Below, in pieces: positions 57,048 to 64,000 of a stretch of 64,000 nucleotides of DNA. Every line of letters begins with the position of its first letter. The stretch's first letter is position 1. The stretch is from an uncultured Parasphingopyxis sp. (GTDB lineage Bacteria > Pseudomonadota > Alphaproteobacteria > Sphingomonadales > Sphingomonadaceae). The DNA lies in NCBI GenBank assembly GCA_947259005.1, contig CAMYKP010000012.1, positions 297,018 to 361,017 on the forward strand, read 5' to 3'. Both the position numbers and the translations under genes were made by a program. Under the pieces are notes generated by a model. The model was not told the DNA's origin. It saw only the letters and a list, made by a program, of their open reading frames with translations, and did no database searches.

Positions 57048-57121
57048 TCGATTCCCTTCCGGTGACAGGCATCCACCCTATCATACCGAACTGCAGCTGG
57101 CCCCATCGGGCGCCAGCTGCA

Positions 57122-57135
57122 TTGCGCTGAATCAA
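57122..57135. promoter_or_regulatory. FixK-type site upstream of ADH copy 2
   Basis: Minus-strand reading TTGATTCAGCGCAA, the same TTGATnnAGCGCAA form as the site at 52879-52892. It lies between the divergent ADH copy 2 and the truncated SpoIIAA-like gene. Confidence 0.65.
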
Positions 57136-57202
57136 GACGCTTTGCCCCGCGGCCCTTATGCTCGGTCACCGAGATCGGCGCCAAGCTGGAATGGAGGATG
57201 CT

Positions 57203-57376
57203 GTGCTGGAGTTTTTGCAAACCGCCGATGACGTAATCGGGATGCGTCTGGGCGGCCATATGTCGCAGTCGGAAATCGAACAGATACTCGGCCGCATCGA
57301 AACGGCGCTCGAGGCCAATGAAAAGACCCATCTCTATGTGGAGGCCGAGAGCTATGAGGGGTACGATGTCCGCTGA
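57203..57376 (+). pseudogene. SpoIIAA-like protein gene, 3'-truncated
   Basis: A GTG at 57203 with GGAGG five bases before it starts a 57-residue product (LEFLQTADDVIGMRLGGHMSQSEIEQILGRIETALEANEKTHLYVEAESYEGYDVR in continuous order, read in parts). It matches the first half of SpoIIAA-like (PF11964) proteins, normally about 120 residues; everything after YEGYDV is missing. The next gene starts inside its last codons. It looks like the stump left by a deletion or insertion at about 57360. It is divergent from ADH copy 2 and shares the FixK-type box. Confidence 0.7.
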
Positions 57377-57845
57377 CAACATCATTGTTGAGAACGCGTC
57401 CAACTCTCCGGACCACACAACTCTCGTAGCTGCTGTCGCCCAGGCCAATCTCGTCGATACGCTAACTGGTCCAGGCCCGTTCACTGTTTTCGCGCCGACC
57501 AACGATGCGTTCAACAGGCTCCCCGCTGAAACGGTGAATGAGCTGATGCAGGATACCGTACGGCCGCAGCTCGTCCGGATCCTGACTTATCATGTCGTCG
57601 CCGGATCAGTGGACGCAGCGTCGCTGATTGCGATGATCAACGATGCGGGCGGTGAGGCCACGCTGACGACGGTCGAAGGGTCACCCCTCAAAGCATCGAT
57701 CGTTGACGGCAACGTTGCACTCACCGATGAAAATGGAGGTGTCTCGTATGTCACTCAGGCAGACTTGCTGCAGTCAAACGGCGTCATCCATGTCGTGAAT
57801 GGCGTACTCCTGCCCGATCTCACGGTGCACGCTCGCGGCGACTAA
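57366..57845 (+). CDS. Fasciclin domain protein lacking its signal peptide
   Basis: 159 residues from ATG 57366 (GAGGGG upstream). The fasciclin fold is clear: DHTTLVAAVAQANLVDTLTGPGPFTVFAPTNDAFNRLP, then LVRILTYHVVAGSV and SNGVIHVVNGVLLP. Normal homologues are secreted or membrane-anchored and have about 30-50 more residues with a signal peptide at the front; here the sequence starts inside the mature part (MSADNIIVENASNSPDH). It is fused in DNA to the SpoIIAA-like stump, so it may be made in the cytosol or not function. Confidence 0.85.
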   Translation: MSADNIIVENASNSPDHTTLVAAVAQANLVDTLTGPGPFTVFAPTNDAFNRLPAETVNELMQDTVRPQLVRILTYHVVAGSVDAASLIAMINDAGGEATLTTVEGSPLKASIVDGNVALTDENGGVSYVTQADLLQSNGVIHVVNGVLLPDLTVHARGD

Positions 57846-57865
57846 GTATTTTAGGCCGTCAACCA

Positions 57866-57890
57866 GGGGGCGCTGTGCAACGGCGCCCCC
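57866..57890 (+). terminator. Hairpin after the fasciclin gene
   Basis: GGGGGCGC (57866-57873) and GCGCCCCC (57883-57890) form an 8-bp stem with a 9-nt loop. The following sequence is AATGATAG, without a T-run, so efficiency is doubtful. Confidence 0.55.
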
Positions 57891-58272
57891 AATGATAGAT
57901 CCTTATCGTGTAGCCTTAAGTAAAGGTGCCCGAAGATGAGAATTCACATTTCTAGTGGTCAATTGGTTGGAGTCCTCAGCTCAATTCTGCATACGTTTGG
58001 TGCGCCCCTATACGCGCCTAATGACCCAACGGCCGTTTCCAAGCTCAGCTAGCCAAAACCGGACCGGCTGTTCTCGCCCCATTCGCGGACGTTGGCGGCA
58101 CCCCACAAATCCCGATAATGGTCGTAATGGTTAGGGATTACAGAACAGCCCGCGGCGACCAAGCAGAAGTGAGACTTCGTTAGACAGACCAAATTTGGGC
58201 GGATCGTTCAATTCACATAGCGTCGTCGCTAATCGTTATCCGCTTGAAATTGGCCATAGAAGATTAGCTCGT
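57891..58272. other. Non-coding or decayed region
   Basis: About 380 bp between the fasciclin hairpin and the SbtB-like stop. It is less GC-rich than the surroundings and has stops in all frames. I see no tRNA, box or clear repeat. It may be remnants from the rearrangement that joined the two flanking regions. Confidence 0.5.
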
Positions 58273-58584
58273 TCAGAATCTTTCAGGTCTGATGACGTCG
58301 ACGATTGATCGCAGAACCACGAGACCGTGGCTTTCCAAAAGCGGCTCGAGAGAATCGAGAAATCGTGTCGCGCTCTCGCTGTTGGCGACGGTAAGAAACA
58401 GATATTTGGCTGTTGCTCCGCTTATGAGATCTTCAGACCATTCGCCACTATGGCCCTGGCCGCTGTCGGTTCGGATCAATGTGTGCCCGGTGATGCCGGC
58501 CTGGAGCGCAAGTCGGGCAAGTTGCGGCGCAAGCGGCGCGTCGACAAGCACCTCGATCCTCTCACGTTCGGTCATTTTGATCAC
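58273..58584 (-). CDS. sbtB: SbtB-like PII family regulatory protein
   Basis: 103 residues from GTG 58584, overlapping the SbtA stop. The length and order of beta-strand, helix and a Gly/Ser-rich T-loop (RTDSGQGHSGEWSEDL), followed by AKYLFLTVANSESATRFLDSLEPLL and GLVVLRSIVDVIRPERF, fit the SbtB subgroup of PII proteins. SbtB binds adenine nucleotides such as cAMP or AMP and controls SbtA. Gene coupling with SbtA supports the assignment. Confidence 0.85.
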   Translation of the reverse strand: MIKMTERERIEVLVDAPLAPQLARLALQAGITGHTLIRTDSGQGHSGEWSEDLISGATAKYLFLTVANSESATRFLDSLEPLLESHGLVVLRSIVDVIRPERF

Positions 58585-59543
58585 AGCGCGCCTCCAAGAA
58601 TTTCGGCCAACCAGCGAAATAACGGTATTCCTATTACGATATTAAACGGAAAGGTCACACCGAGCGACATAGCAAGATAAAGGCCGGCGTCGGCTTGCGG
58701 CAGTGACAGCCGCATCGCGGCAGGCACGGCTATATAAGATGCACTTGCTGCCAATATACCAAGAGCCGCGGCCGAGGGAGCATCCAGCCCAATTGCGCTA
58801 CCGAACAGGACACCAATTGTTCCGTTGAAGATCGGGAAAACGATTGCGAGCATGGCGAGACGCAATGTCAAAGCGCGGGTCTTCAGGATCCGCCGCATGG
58901 CGATTAAACCCATGTCGAGCAGGAACAGGCACAGCACTCCGGTAAATCCGGCTGTAAACACAGGAGATATGGGTTCAAACCCTTCTTCGCCGATGACCAT
59001 TCCGATGGCAAAACTGCCCAACAGAAGAACAACTGACCCATTGAACAGGACCTCACGCAGTAATTCGCGCGAGAACAGCGTTCCTTTCTCTCGCCGCGCA
59101 ATGAACAAGCCGGAAAGAATTGCCGGTGTTTCCATCATCGCCAGTACCGCGACCATAAAACCGGCAATGGCGAATCCATTCGCTCCGTATACCTGGCTCG
59201 CGGTGACGAAAGTAACGACGCTTACCGATCCGTAATGGGCGGCGACTGCGCCGCTATTGGTGCGATCCAGCCTACCGAACCGCGCTAAGACGGGCGCTAT
59301 CAAAAACGGGATTGTCGCACTCAGCACCAGACCCGCCGCTAGGGCGGAAACAAGCTCAGGGCCGACTCCCGCTTTGGCGACTTCCACTCCGCCCTTGAGA
59401 CCGATGGCCGCCATCAGATAGAGCGACATTGCCTTGGCAATGGTCTCTGGAACCGACAGGTCTGAGCGGGCAGCAGCGGCCAGCGCGCCGAGCACGAAGA
59501 ACAACACCGGCGCCGACAATAATGTTGCGGAGAGTTGATCCAT
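58581..59543 (-). CDS. sbtA: Sodium-dependent bicarbonate transporter SbtA
   Basis: 320 residues with about ten membrane helices. The segments LFFVLGALAAAARSDLSVPETIAKAMSLYLMAAIGLKGGVEVAKAG in order and AAHYGSVSVVTFVTASQVYG are typical of SbtA (PF05982). It takes up bicarbonate with Na+ and is inhibited by SbtB. GGAG precedes the ATG. Neighbouring carbonic anhydrase and Na+/H+ antiporter genes support a coupled carbon-sodium system. The host shows no RubisCO in this window, so anaplerotic carbon supply or pH control is more likely than autotrophy. Confidence 0.92.
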   Translation of the reverse strand: MDQLSATLLSAPVLFFVLGALAAAARSDLSVPETIAKAMSLYLMAAIGLKGGVEVAKAGVGPELVSALAAGLVLSATIPFLIAPVLARFGRLDRTNSGAVAAHYGSVSVVTFVTASQVYGANGFAIAGFMVAVLAMMETPAILSGLFIARREKGTLFSRELLREVLFNGSVVLLLGSFAIGMVIGEEGFEPISPVFTAGFTGVLCLFLLDMGLIAMRRILKTRALTLRLAMLAIVFPIFNGTIGVLFGSAIGLDAPSAAALGILAASASYIAVPAAMRLSLPQADAGLYLAMSLGVTFPFNIVIGIPLFRWLAEILGGAL

Positions 59544-59593
59544 CTCCAGTCAGCTTGCCGGCAGGGTGCAGCGCGTATCGAAAAACGCGGACA

Positions 59594-60331
59594 TTATTCG
59601 GTAGGTGCCACGACAAGCCTGGTGCTCTGCGGCTGCAGCGACCGAGCCGTCTGCCCCAGTGCGTCGCGTAGCGCGCCGATCTGCTCGGCGCTCGCCTCAA
59701 CCGGCGTGTCAGCAACATGCCAATTTACGCCTTCGCTGCAGGGCGGCGTAGTGAGCGAGCCCATATAGCGATAGACGTTGAGATCGTTGGGGATCATCGT
59801 TGCAATATCGAACGTGACCGGGGTTCCATCGCCGCTGCTATGGGCTTCGAGGATGTCGGAGAGCCCCTCATTCGCCGCGCCTTGTGCGAACATTACTCCG
59901 AGCACGCCGAGCCGACCGTCATCAGTCGCGTGGACAAAATGCGCCACTAGAGGAAACCGCTCTCCCTCAATGGCATGTTCTGACGGAGTGTGGAAATGCA
60001 CCTGCAATAAGTTGAACAAGATGCCGCCTGAATTCATCCCTTGGCCTTGGCCGGGCGAGAAATTTACCTGCACTTTTTCCTCAGCGAGGGCGAGTGTGCC
60101 CGACGCAGTGCCGAATGTCGTTGAAAGAGAGATATTGCTCCGTGCATTGGGTGTTCCCAAGTCAATCGGCGATTGATTGAGACCGGCATCGCACAATGCG
60201 TAATCCGGGTTAGCGAGCGACCAACGTTCGTCGGTGACTCCGTCACCGAAATTCCAGTCTTTTTCTGCGGCGAAGATTGGTGAGGCGAAGAGCACGGTAG
60301 CAAGGGTGAAGCTAACGAAATTACTTTTCAT
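59594..60331 (-). CDS. Periplasmic alpha-class carbonic anhydrase
   Basis: 245 residues from ATG 60331 (AGGAGAACC upstream). Signal peptide ends near FAAEKDW. Conserved alpha-CA features: NQSPIDL, zinc ligands His112 and His114 in VHFHTPSEH and His131 in LVAHFVH, and LTTPPCSEGVNWHV near the C-terminus. A disulfide between Cys47 and the Cys in PPCSEG is expected. It converts CO2 and bicarbonate in the periplasm, giving the substrate of SbtA encoded just downstream. The usual proton-shuttle NGH sequence is modified. Confidence 0.94.
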   Translation of the reverse strand: MKSNFVSFTLATVLFASPIFAAEKDWNFGDGVTDERWSLANPDYALCDAGLNQSPIDLGTPNARSNISLSTTFGTASGTLALAEEKVQVNFSPGQGQGMNSGGILFNLLQVHFHTPSEHAIEGERFPLVAHFVHATDDGRLGVLGVMFAQGAANEGLSDILEAHSSGDGTPVTFDIATMIPNDLNVYRYMGSLTTPPCSEGVNWHVADTPVEASAEQIGALRDALGQTARSLQPQSTRLVVAPTE

Positions 60332-60395
60332 AATGGTTCTCCTGTTTGATTGAATACGAATGGGCATCGAAGCCCAGTTTTCTTGCGACGCGTTT

Positions 60396-61394
60396 TCATA
60401 GCGCCGCGGACCATTTGTTTTCCTCTCCCGCACGCGTCTTCCAGAGGGAGTAGAGCACGCCAGCCGCAATCAGCGCTGCAGTGACGGCCAGACTGAACCA
60501 CGCAGGAAGTTTGTCGCCTCCCAAGACGAAATCGCTGATGAAAATCTTGCTGCCGATGAAAATCAGCACGGCGGCAAGAGCGTATTTTAAATAGTGGAAT
60601 CGATGAATCATCGCGGCGAGCGCGAAATACAGAGCGCGCAGACCCAGAATGGCGAATATGTTCGATGTGTAGACGATGAACGTATCGGTAGTGATCGCAA
60701 AAATCGCCGGTACGCTATCTAATGCAAAGACGAGGTCCGCGAGATTGATCACCACGAGCGCAAGGAACAACGGCGTGGCGGCCCGGACAAGACGCCCGGT
60801 GCGCTCATCGCGAACTTTCACGATAAATCGCTGGCCATGCAGTTCTGGCGTCACCCGCATATGGCGGCTGATCCACCGCACGACCGGATCGCCACCGATA
60901 TCCATCGGCTCGTCTCCGGCGAAGAACATCTTGATACCGGTAAGCACGAGAAAGGCTGCAAAGAGATACAGCACCCAGTATGCCTCAGCCAGCAGGGTCG
61001 CGCCGCCTGCGATCATCAATCCGCGCAACGCTATGACTGCCAGGATGCCCCATAGAAGAGCGCGGTACTGATATTTTGGCGGAATGGCGAAGTAGGTGAA
61101 GATCAGGCTGATGACGAAGACATTGTCGATCGACAACGCCTTCTCGATGAAAAAGCCGGTATAATATTGCATCCCGGCGGTGCTGCCGCGTTCGGCCCAA
61201 ACCCAAGCGCCGAACGCGAGCGCAACCGCTATGTAGAAGGCGGAAAGTTTCAGGCTTTCGCCGATACCAAGCTCACGGTCTTCCTTGTGTAGAACACCAA
61301 GATCAAAGGCCGTCAGGGCGACTACGATCAACAGGAAGGCTATCCAGAACCAGACCGGGGTTCCCAGCCAGTCGGCCATCAAAAATTCAGGCAT
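60396..61394 (-). CDS. TerC/Alx family membrane protein
   Basis: 332 residues; nine or so helices. FDLGVLHKEDRELGIGESLKLSAFYIAVALAFG and TGFFIEKALSIDNVFVISLIFTYF with the later VVINLADLVFALDSVPAIFAIT are the two Asp-containing repeats of TerC/Alx proteins, which move manganese or other metal ions and respond to alkaline pH. It overlaps the NhaA stop by eight bases. With NhaA and SbtA it suggests a pH and ion response unit. Confidence 0.93.
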   Translation of the reverse strand: MPEFLMADWLGTPVWFWIAFLLIVVALTAFDLGVLHKEDRELGIGESLKLSAFYIAVALAFGAWVWAERGSTAGMQYYTGFFIEKALSIDNVFVISLIFTYFAIPPKYQYRALLWGILAVIALRGLMIAGGATLLAEAYWVLYLFAAFLVLTGIKMFFAGDEPMDIGGDPVVRWISRHMRVTPELHGQRFIVKVRDERTGRLVRAATPLFLALVVINLADLVFALDSVPAIFAITTDTFIVYTSNIFAILGLRALYFALAAMIHRFHYLKYALAAVLIFIGSKIFISDFVLGGDKLPAWFSLAVTAALIAAGVLYSLWKTRAGEENKWSAAL

Positions 61395-62580
61395 GGGCCT
61401 GCGCCTTGCGCAAACTCGAATAAGGCAGCGTGAATGCGAGTACCGTCATACCGATGATCGCCGAGACGAGCGAACCGGATAACACGCCCATCTTCACCGC
61501 ATCGATTTGTCCAGACTCAGCGAAGGCTAGTCCGCCGATGAACAGGCTCATTGTGAATCCGATGCCAGCAAGGCAGGAAAGGCCGTACAATTGGCTAAAG
61601 GTCACGCCATCGGGCACGATGGCCAGCTTCGCCTTCGTCGCTACAAGGCAGGCTCCAAAGATGCCCACCTGTTTGCCAACGACCAGGCCGACCGCAATAC
61701 CGAGCGATAGCGGCGCGAATATGGATTCGATACCGACATTGGCGAAAGAGACCCCCGCATTTGCGAAAGCGAAGGTGGGCAGCACGCCAAAAGCAATCCA
61801 GGGGTGCAGAGCATGCTCAAGCTTAGCGAGCGGGCGCTCGTCTTCGATCGCGATCGGAACGAACATGGCAGCCGCCACTCCGGCTAGAGTGGCATGAACG
61901 CCGGACTTAAGCACGAAGACCCACAGCAGCAGCGACAACAGTAGATAGGGAAGAACTCGAGCGGCACCACAACGGTTGAGCAGAAGCAGGCCCGCAAGCG
62001 GCAGCAATGCTAGTCCGAGTGCGGTGAGGTTGAGCTCGGCGGTGTAGAACAACGCAATGATTAGGATAGCCCCGATGTCGTCTATTATGGCAATCGCGAG
62101 CAATAAGGCCTTCAGCATGACCGGGACGCGGCTTCCGAGCAGGGCGAGCAGGCCGAGCGCAAAGGCGATGTCGGTTGCGGCCGGAATGGCCCAGCCATCG
62201 AGATTCGCAGGCTCGTTCCAATTGATTGCCACAAAGATAAGTGCCGGAACGACCATTCCTCCTATCGCGGCATAGACGGGCAGTGCCGCCTGGCGCCATG
62301 TGCAGAGTTGGCCGGTAACGACCTCGCGTTTCACCTCAAGGCCTATCAAGAAGAAGAACAGGGCCATCAGCCCATCATTGATCCAGAGGAGAAGCGGCTT
62401 GTCGATCGCGAACGCCTCGACCCCCACAGCAAGCGGAAAAGCGAAAAGAGCGCGGTAAGAACCTACTCCGCCTGTATTGACCCACAGCATTGCCACTGCG
62501 GCGGCAAATATGAGAGCAAGACCACCGGCCGATTCCTTACTGATGAAGTCACGCAGCATCGGTGTGCGAGAGGGACGCAT
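61387..62580 (-). CDS. nhaA: Na+/H+ antiporter NhaA
   Basis: 397 residues from ATG 62580 (an upstream in-frame start adds 17 residues). The double Asp in AIAIIDDIGAILIIALFYT is the ion site of NhaA, and LDGWAIPAATDIAFALGLLALLGSRVP is the adjacent helix IV region. LKSGVHATLAGV is also conserved. It exchanges Na+ for H+ and can supply the Na+ gradient for SbtA. Followed by TerC with an 8-bp overlap. Confidence 0.94.
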   Translation of the reverse strand: MRPSRTPMLRDFISKESAGGLALIFAAAVAMLWVNTGGVGSYRALFAFPLAVGVEAFAIDKPLLLWINDGLMALFFFLIGLEVKREVVTGQLCTWRQAALPVYAAIGGMVVPALIFVAINWNEPANLDGWAIPAATDIAFALGLLALLGSRVPVMLKALLLAIAIIDDIGAILIIALFYTAELNLTALGLALLPLAGLLLLNRCGAARVLPYLLLSLLLWVFVLKSGVHATLAGVAAAMFVPIAIEDERPLAKLEHALHPWIAFGVLPTFAFANAGVSFANVGIESIFAPLSLGIAVGLVVGKQVGIFGACLVATKAKLAIVPDGVTFSQLYGLSCLAGIGFTMSLFIGGLAFAESGQIDAVKMGVLSGSLVSAIIGMTVLAFTLPYSSLRKAQAHA

Positions 62581-62665
62581 AGGCAGGTCTTTCAAAGAAT
62601 CGGGCGGCAGGCGAAACCAAGTTCGCCGCACCGCCCGCGCATCGGCTTAAGATTTGAGGGAGGGG

Positions 62666-62872
62666 TCAAGCCGTGCGAGTACGTCCATAATAGTGGCGCT
62701 GGAGCGCTGCGATCTTGTCTTTGAGGCGCAGACGAATCCGCTTCATGTCCCTGACTTGACTTTGGGCTCCAAATGTCTTGGTCGTGTCAATTAGCTTGTT
62801 GAGCGCCCGATGCTCTCGCATCAGTTTGCGCAGATAAGGTTTCATCACGTGTTCTTCGGCAGATTTCGGCAT
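62666..62872 (-). CDS. DUF465 (YdcH-like) small protein
   Basis: 68 residues from ATG 62872 with GGAGAGGACCG before it. The sequence is highly basic and helical (LRKLMREHRALNKLIDTTK, then VRDMKRIRLRLKDKIAALQRHYYGRT), matching DUF465/YdcH. Cytosolic, function unknown. First gene of the minus-strand module with nhaA, TerC, CA, sbtA and sbtB, divergent from the LysR gene. Confidence 0.85.
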   Translation of the reverse strand: MPKSAEEHVMKPYLRKLMREHRALNKLIDTTKTFGAQSQVRDMKRIRLRLKDKIAALQRHYYGRTRTA

Positions 62873-62954
62873 CGGTCCTCTCCTTTTCAGTGATCGCTGG
62901 AAGGGAGATGGCCGACAGAATAGATAGAATCCAATCGAAATTACTAGCAGTTTT

Positions 62955-62971
62955 GATAAACTATGTTTATC
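62955..62971. promoter_or_regulatory. LysR operator palindrome
   Basis: GATAAAC-TAT-GTTTATC is a perfect 7-bp inverted repeat with 3-bp spacer. It lies just before the LysR start at 62981 and 83 bp from the divergent DUF465 start, the usual site for LysR autoregulation and divergent activation. It covers the alternative ATG at 62963, so the later start is preferred. Confidence 0.65.
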
Positions 62972-62980
62972 GGCATTGGT

Positions 62981-63904
62981 ATGGCAACATTGCGCCAATT
63001 AGAATATTTCGTTGCTGTGGCGGAGCGCGGTCATTTCGGTCGCGCAGCATCCGCCATGAACGTTTCGCAACCTGCGCTCAGCCATCAACTTCGTGCACTC
63101 GAAACCGGGCTGGGGGTCACGCTTATCGAGCGAGGTACTCGAAATGCCGAACTTACGCCTATAGGACGCGAACTGATCGACCATGCGCGGTCGGTGCTGC
63201 GCGAAATGAGCGACCTCAACCAAAAAGCGGCGCGGGCGGCTGATCGCCCTCTCGGTCGCATCCGCTTCGGTGTCACGCCCACCCTAGGTCCTTATCTAAT
63301 GCCCCGGGTGATCGAAGTGCTACACCGGGAGAACCCTGAACTCCGGTTGTTCATCAAAGAAGATATTCCGGCGCTCCAGATCGCGCAGTTGATCGATGGG
63401 CAGCTCGATATGATGCTATGCCCCTTGCCTGTACCGGACGCGCTGCTTCACGTAGAGCCGCTGTTTAGAGAAAGCCTGCACCTCGTAGCACCTCCAGACC
63501 ACCGTCTGGCGCAGGAGCTTTCAATAAGAAAATCCGACCTGTCGGGCACGACCTTTCTGACACTTGATCACCGTCACCATTATCACCGACAGGTTAGTGA
63601 AATCGCTGAGCGTGTCGGAGCGAAGGTTTTGGGTGATTACGAAGGGACCAGCCTCGACAGTTTACGGCAGATGGTCGGATCTGGTGTTGGCCTCGCCGTA
63701 CTTCCAGAACTCTACATCCGTTCAGAGGCCGGTGGCACCGACATGGTCCGCCAACTCCAAGTCGACGGAATGGATGAGTACCGCAGCATTGCTGCGATCT
63801 GGCGGCGCGGGGCGGCGTTCGAGGAAACGTTTTTCATGCTTGCCGAACTGGCGCGATCGCAGGCATCGATGTTACTAGGTTTCGTGGACAAAGGGTATCC
63901 ATAG
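62981..63904 (+). CDS. LysR family regulator, OxyR-like, with IS-derived C-terminus
   Basis: 307 residues from ATG 62981. The winged HTH reads LRQLEYFVAVAERGHFGRAASAMNVSQPALSHQLRALE in order. The effector domain resembles OxyR (GVTPTLGPYLMPRVIEVL, and GTSLDSLRQMVGSGVGLAVLPE), but the two redox cysteines are absent and the equivalent loop is His-rich (LDHRHHYHRQ). The last residues (about GFVDKGYP) and stop come from the adjoining IS5-family element. Divergent from the bicarbonate/pH module, which it probably controls. Confidence 0.88.
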   Translation: MATLRQLEYFVAVAERGHFGRAASAMNVSQPALSHQLRALETGLGVTLIERGTRNAELTPIGRELIDHARSVLREMSDLNQKAARAADRPLGRIRFGVTPTLGPYLMPRVIEVLHRENPELRLFIKEDIPALQIAQLIDGQLDMMLCPLPVPDALLHVEPLFRESLHLVAPPDHRLAQELSIRKSDLSGTTFLTLDHRHHYHRQVSEIAERVGAKVLGDYEGTSLDSLRQMVGSGVGLAVLPELYIRSEAGGTDMVRQLQVDGMDEYRSIAAIWRRGAAFEETFFMLAELARSQASMLLGFVDKGYP

Positions 63905-64000
63905 CTTGATTGAGGCGAGCGCGACGAAGCCGAGGTAGGAGCTGGCGGTTTTATCGTAGCGGGTGGCGACCCGCCGCCAGTTTTTCAGCTTGTTGAACAG
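63875..64000 (-). mobile_element. IS5-family transposase C-terminal part (runs past window end)
   Basis: On the minus strand from the window edge to a TAG at 63875, 41 residues include LFNKLKNWRRVATRYDKTASSYLGFVALASIKLW, the conserved C-terminus of IS5-family DDE transposases (R-ATRYDK). The stop sits in CTAG (63875-63878), a typical YTAR target site of this family, so the element probably begins there. The rest lies outside the window. Confidence 0.8.

Overview
The window looks like chromosomal DNA of an alphaproteobacterium, most likely a marine or oligotrophic member of the Sphingomonadales. The grounds are high GC content, tandem CYP153-type P450s, a CaiB/ECH/thiolase/MaoC/acyl-CoA dehydrogenase complement, a FixL/FixJ/FixK set and short palindromic GGGAGAGG-type intergenic repeats. 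No rRNA or tRNA gene was seen. The species cannot be named from the sequence alone.

Layout. 1-3.7 kb: end of a serine hydrolase gene, then a PNPOx/NTF2-like/AhpD-like/small membrane protein cluster divergent from a TetR regulator, with two matching operator palindromes between them. 3.8-7 kb: orphan PstS and a LytS/LytTR two-component pair. 7.1-11.9 kb: a secreted protein with internal duplication, divergent from an ECF sigma factor overlapped by a membrane Ser/Thr kinase. 11.9-19 kb: PEP-mutase-like enzyme, class III cyclase, two CYP153-like P450s, an ABC exporter. 19.3-22.4 kb: queG, whose 3' end is duplicated around a small AT-richer gene, then an EI24/lipoprotein/zinc-ribbon operon. 22.4-37.4 kb: adenosine kinase, two transporters, HIT protein, a CoA-ester catabolic cluster, a nucleoside salvage cluster (cytidine deaminase, CNT transporter, LOG, second adenosine kinase) and a YhhQ queuosine-precursor transporter. 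37.6-43.9 kb: two acyl-CoA dehydrogenases, an MDR reductase and a catalase-peroxidase with a signal peptide.

43.9-57.4 kb is the most coherent accessory block. It holds a five-gene sulfide/persulfide operon (persulfide-dioxygenase-like MBL protein, YeeE, DUF6691, SQR, SulP), a FixL-type kinase that keeps the haem ligand and regulatory arginines, FixJ, a FixK-type Crp/Fnr regulator, two zinc alcohol dehydrogenases, a DUF4136-like lipoprotein, DUF2267 and two L,D-transpeptidases. Five sites matching TTG(A/C)-N6-(T/G)CAA lie in its intergenic regions. One perfect FNR-type site lies between two convergent genes and may drive an undescribed small RNA of about 150 nt that ends in an 11-bp hairpin.

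At 57.36 kb a deletion-like junction joins the stump of a SpoIIAA-like gene to a fasciclin gene that has lost its signal peptide. Beyond it, 58.3-62.9 kb is a bicarbonate/pH module: SbtB-like PII protein, SbtA bicarbonate permease, periplasmic alpha-carbonic anhydrase, TerC/Alx and NhaA, with DUF465. It is divergent from an OxyR-like LysR regulator with a 17-bp palindrome at its start. The LysR 3' end runs into an IS5-family element at the window edge, suggesting that this module sits in a mobile or rearranged region.
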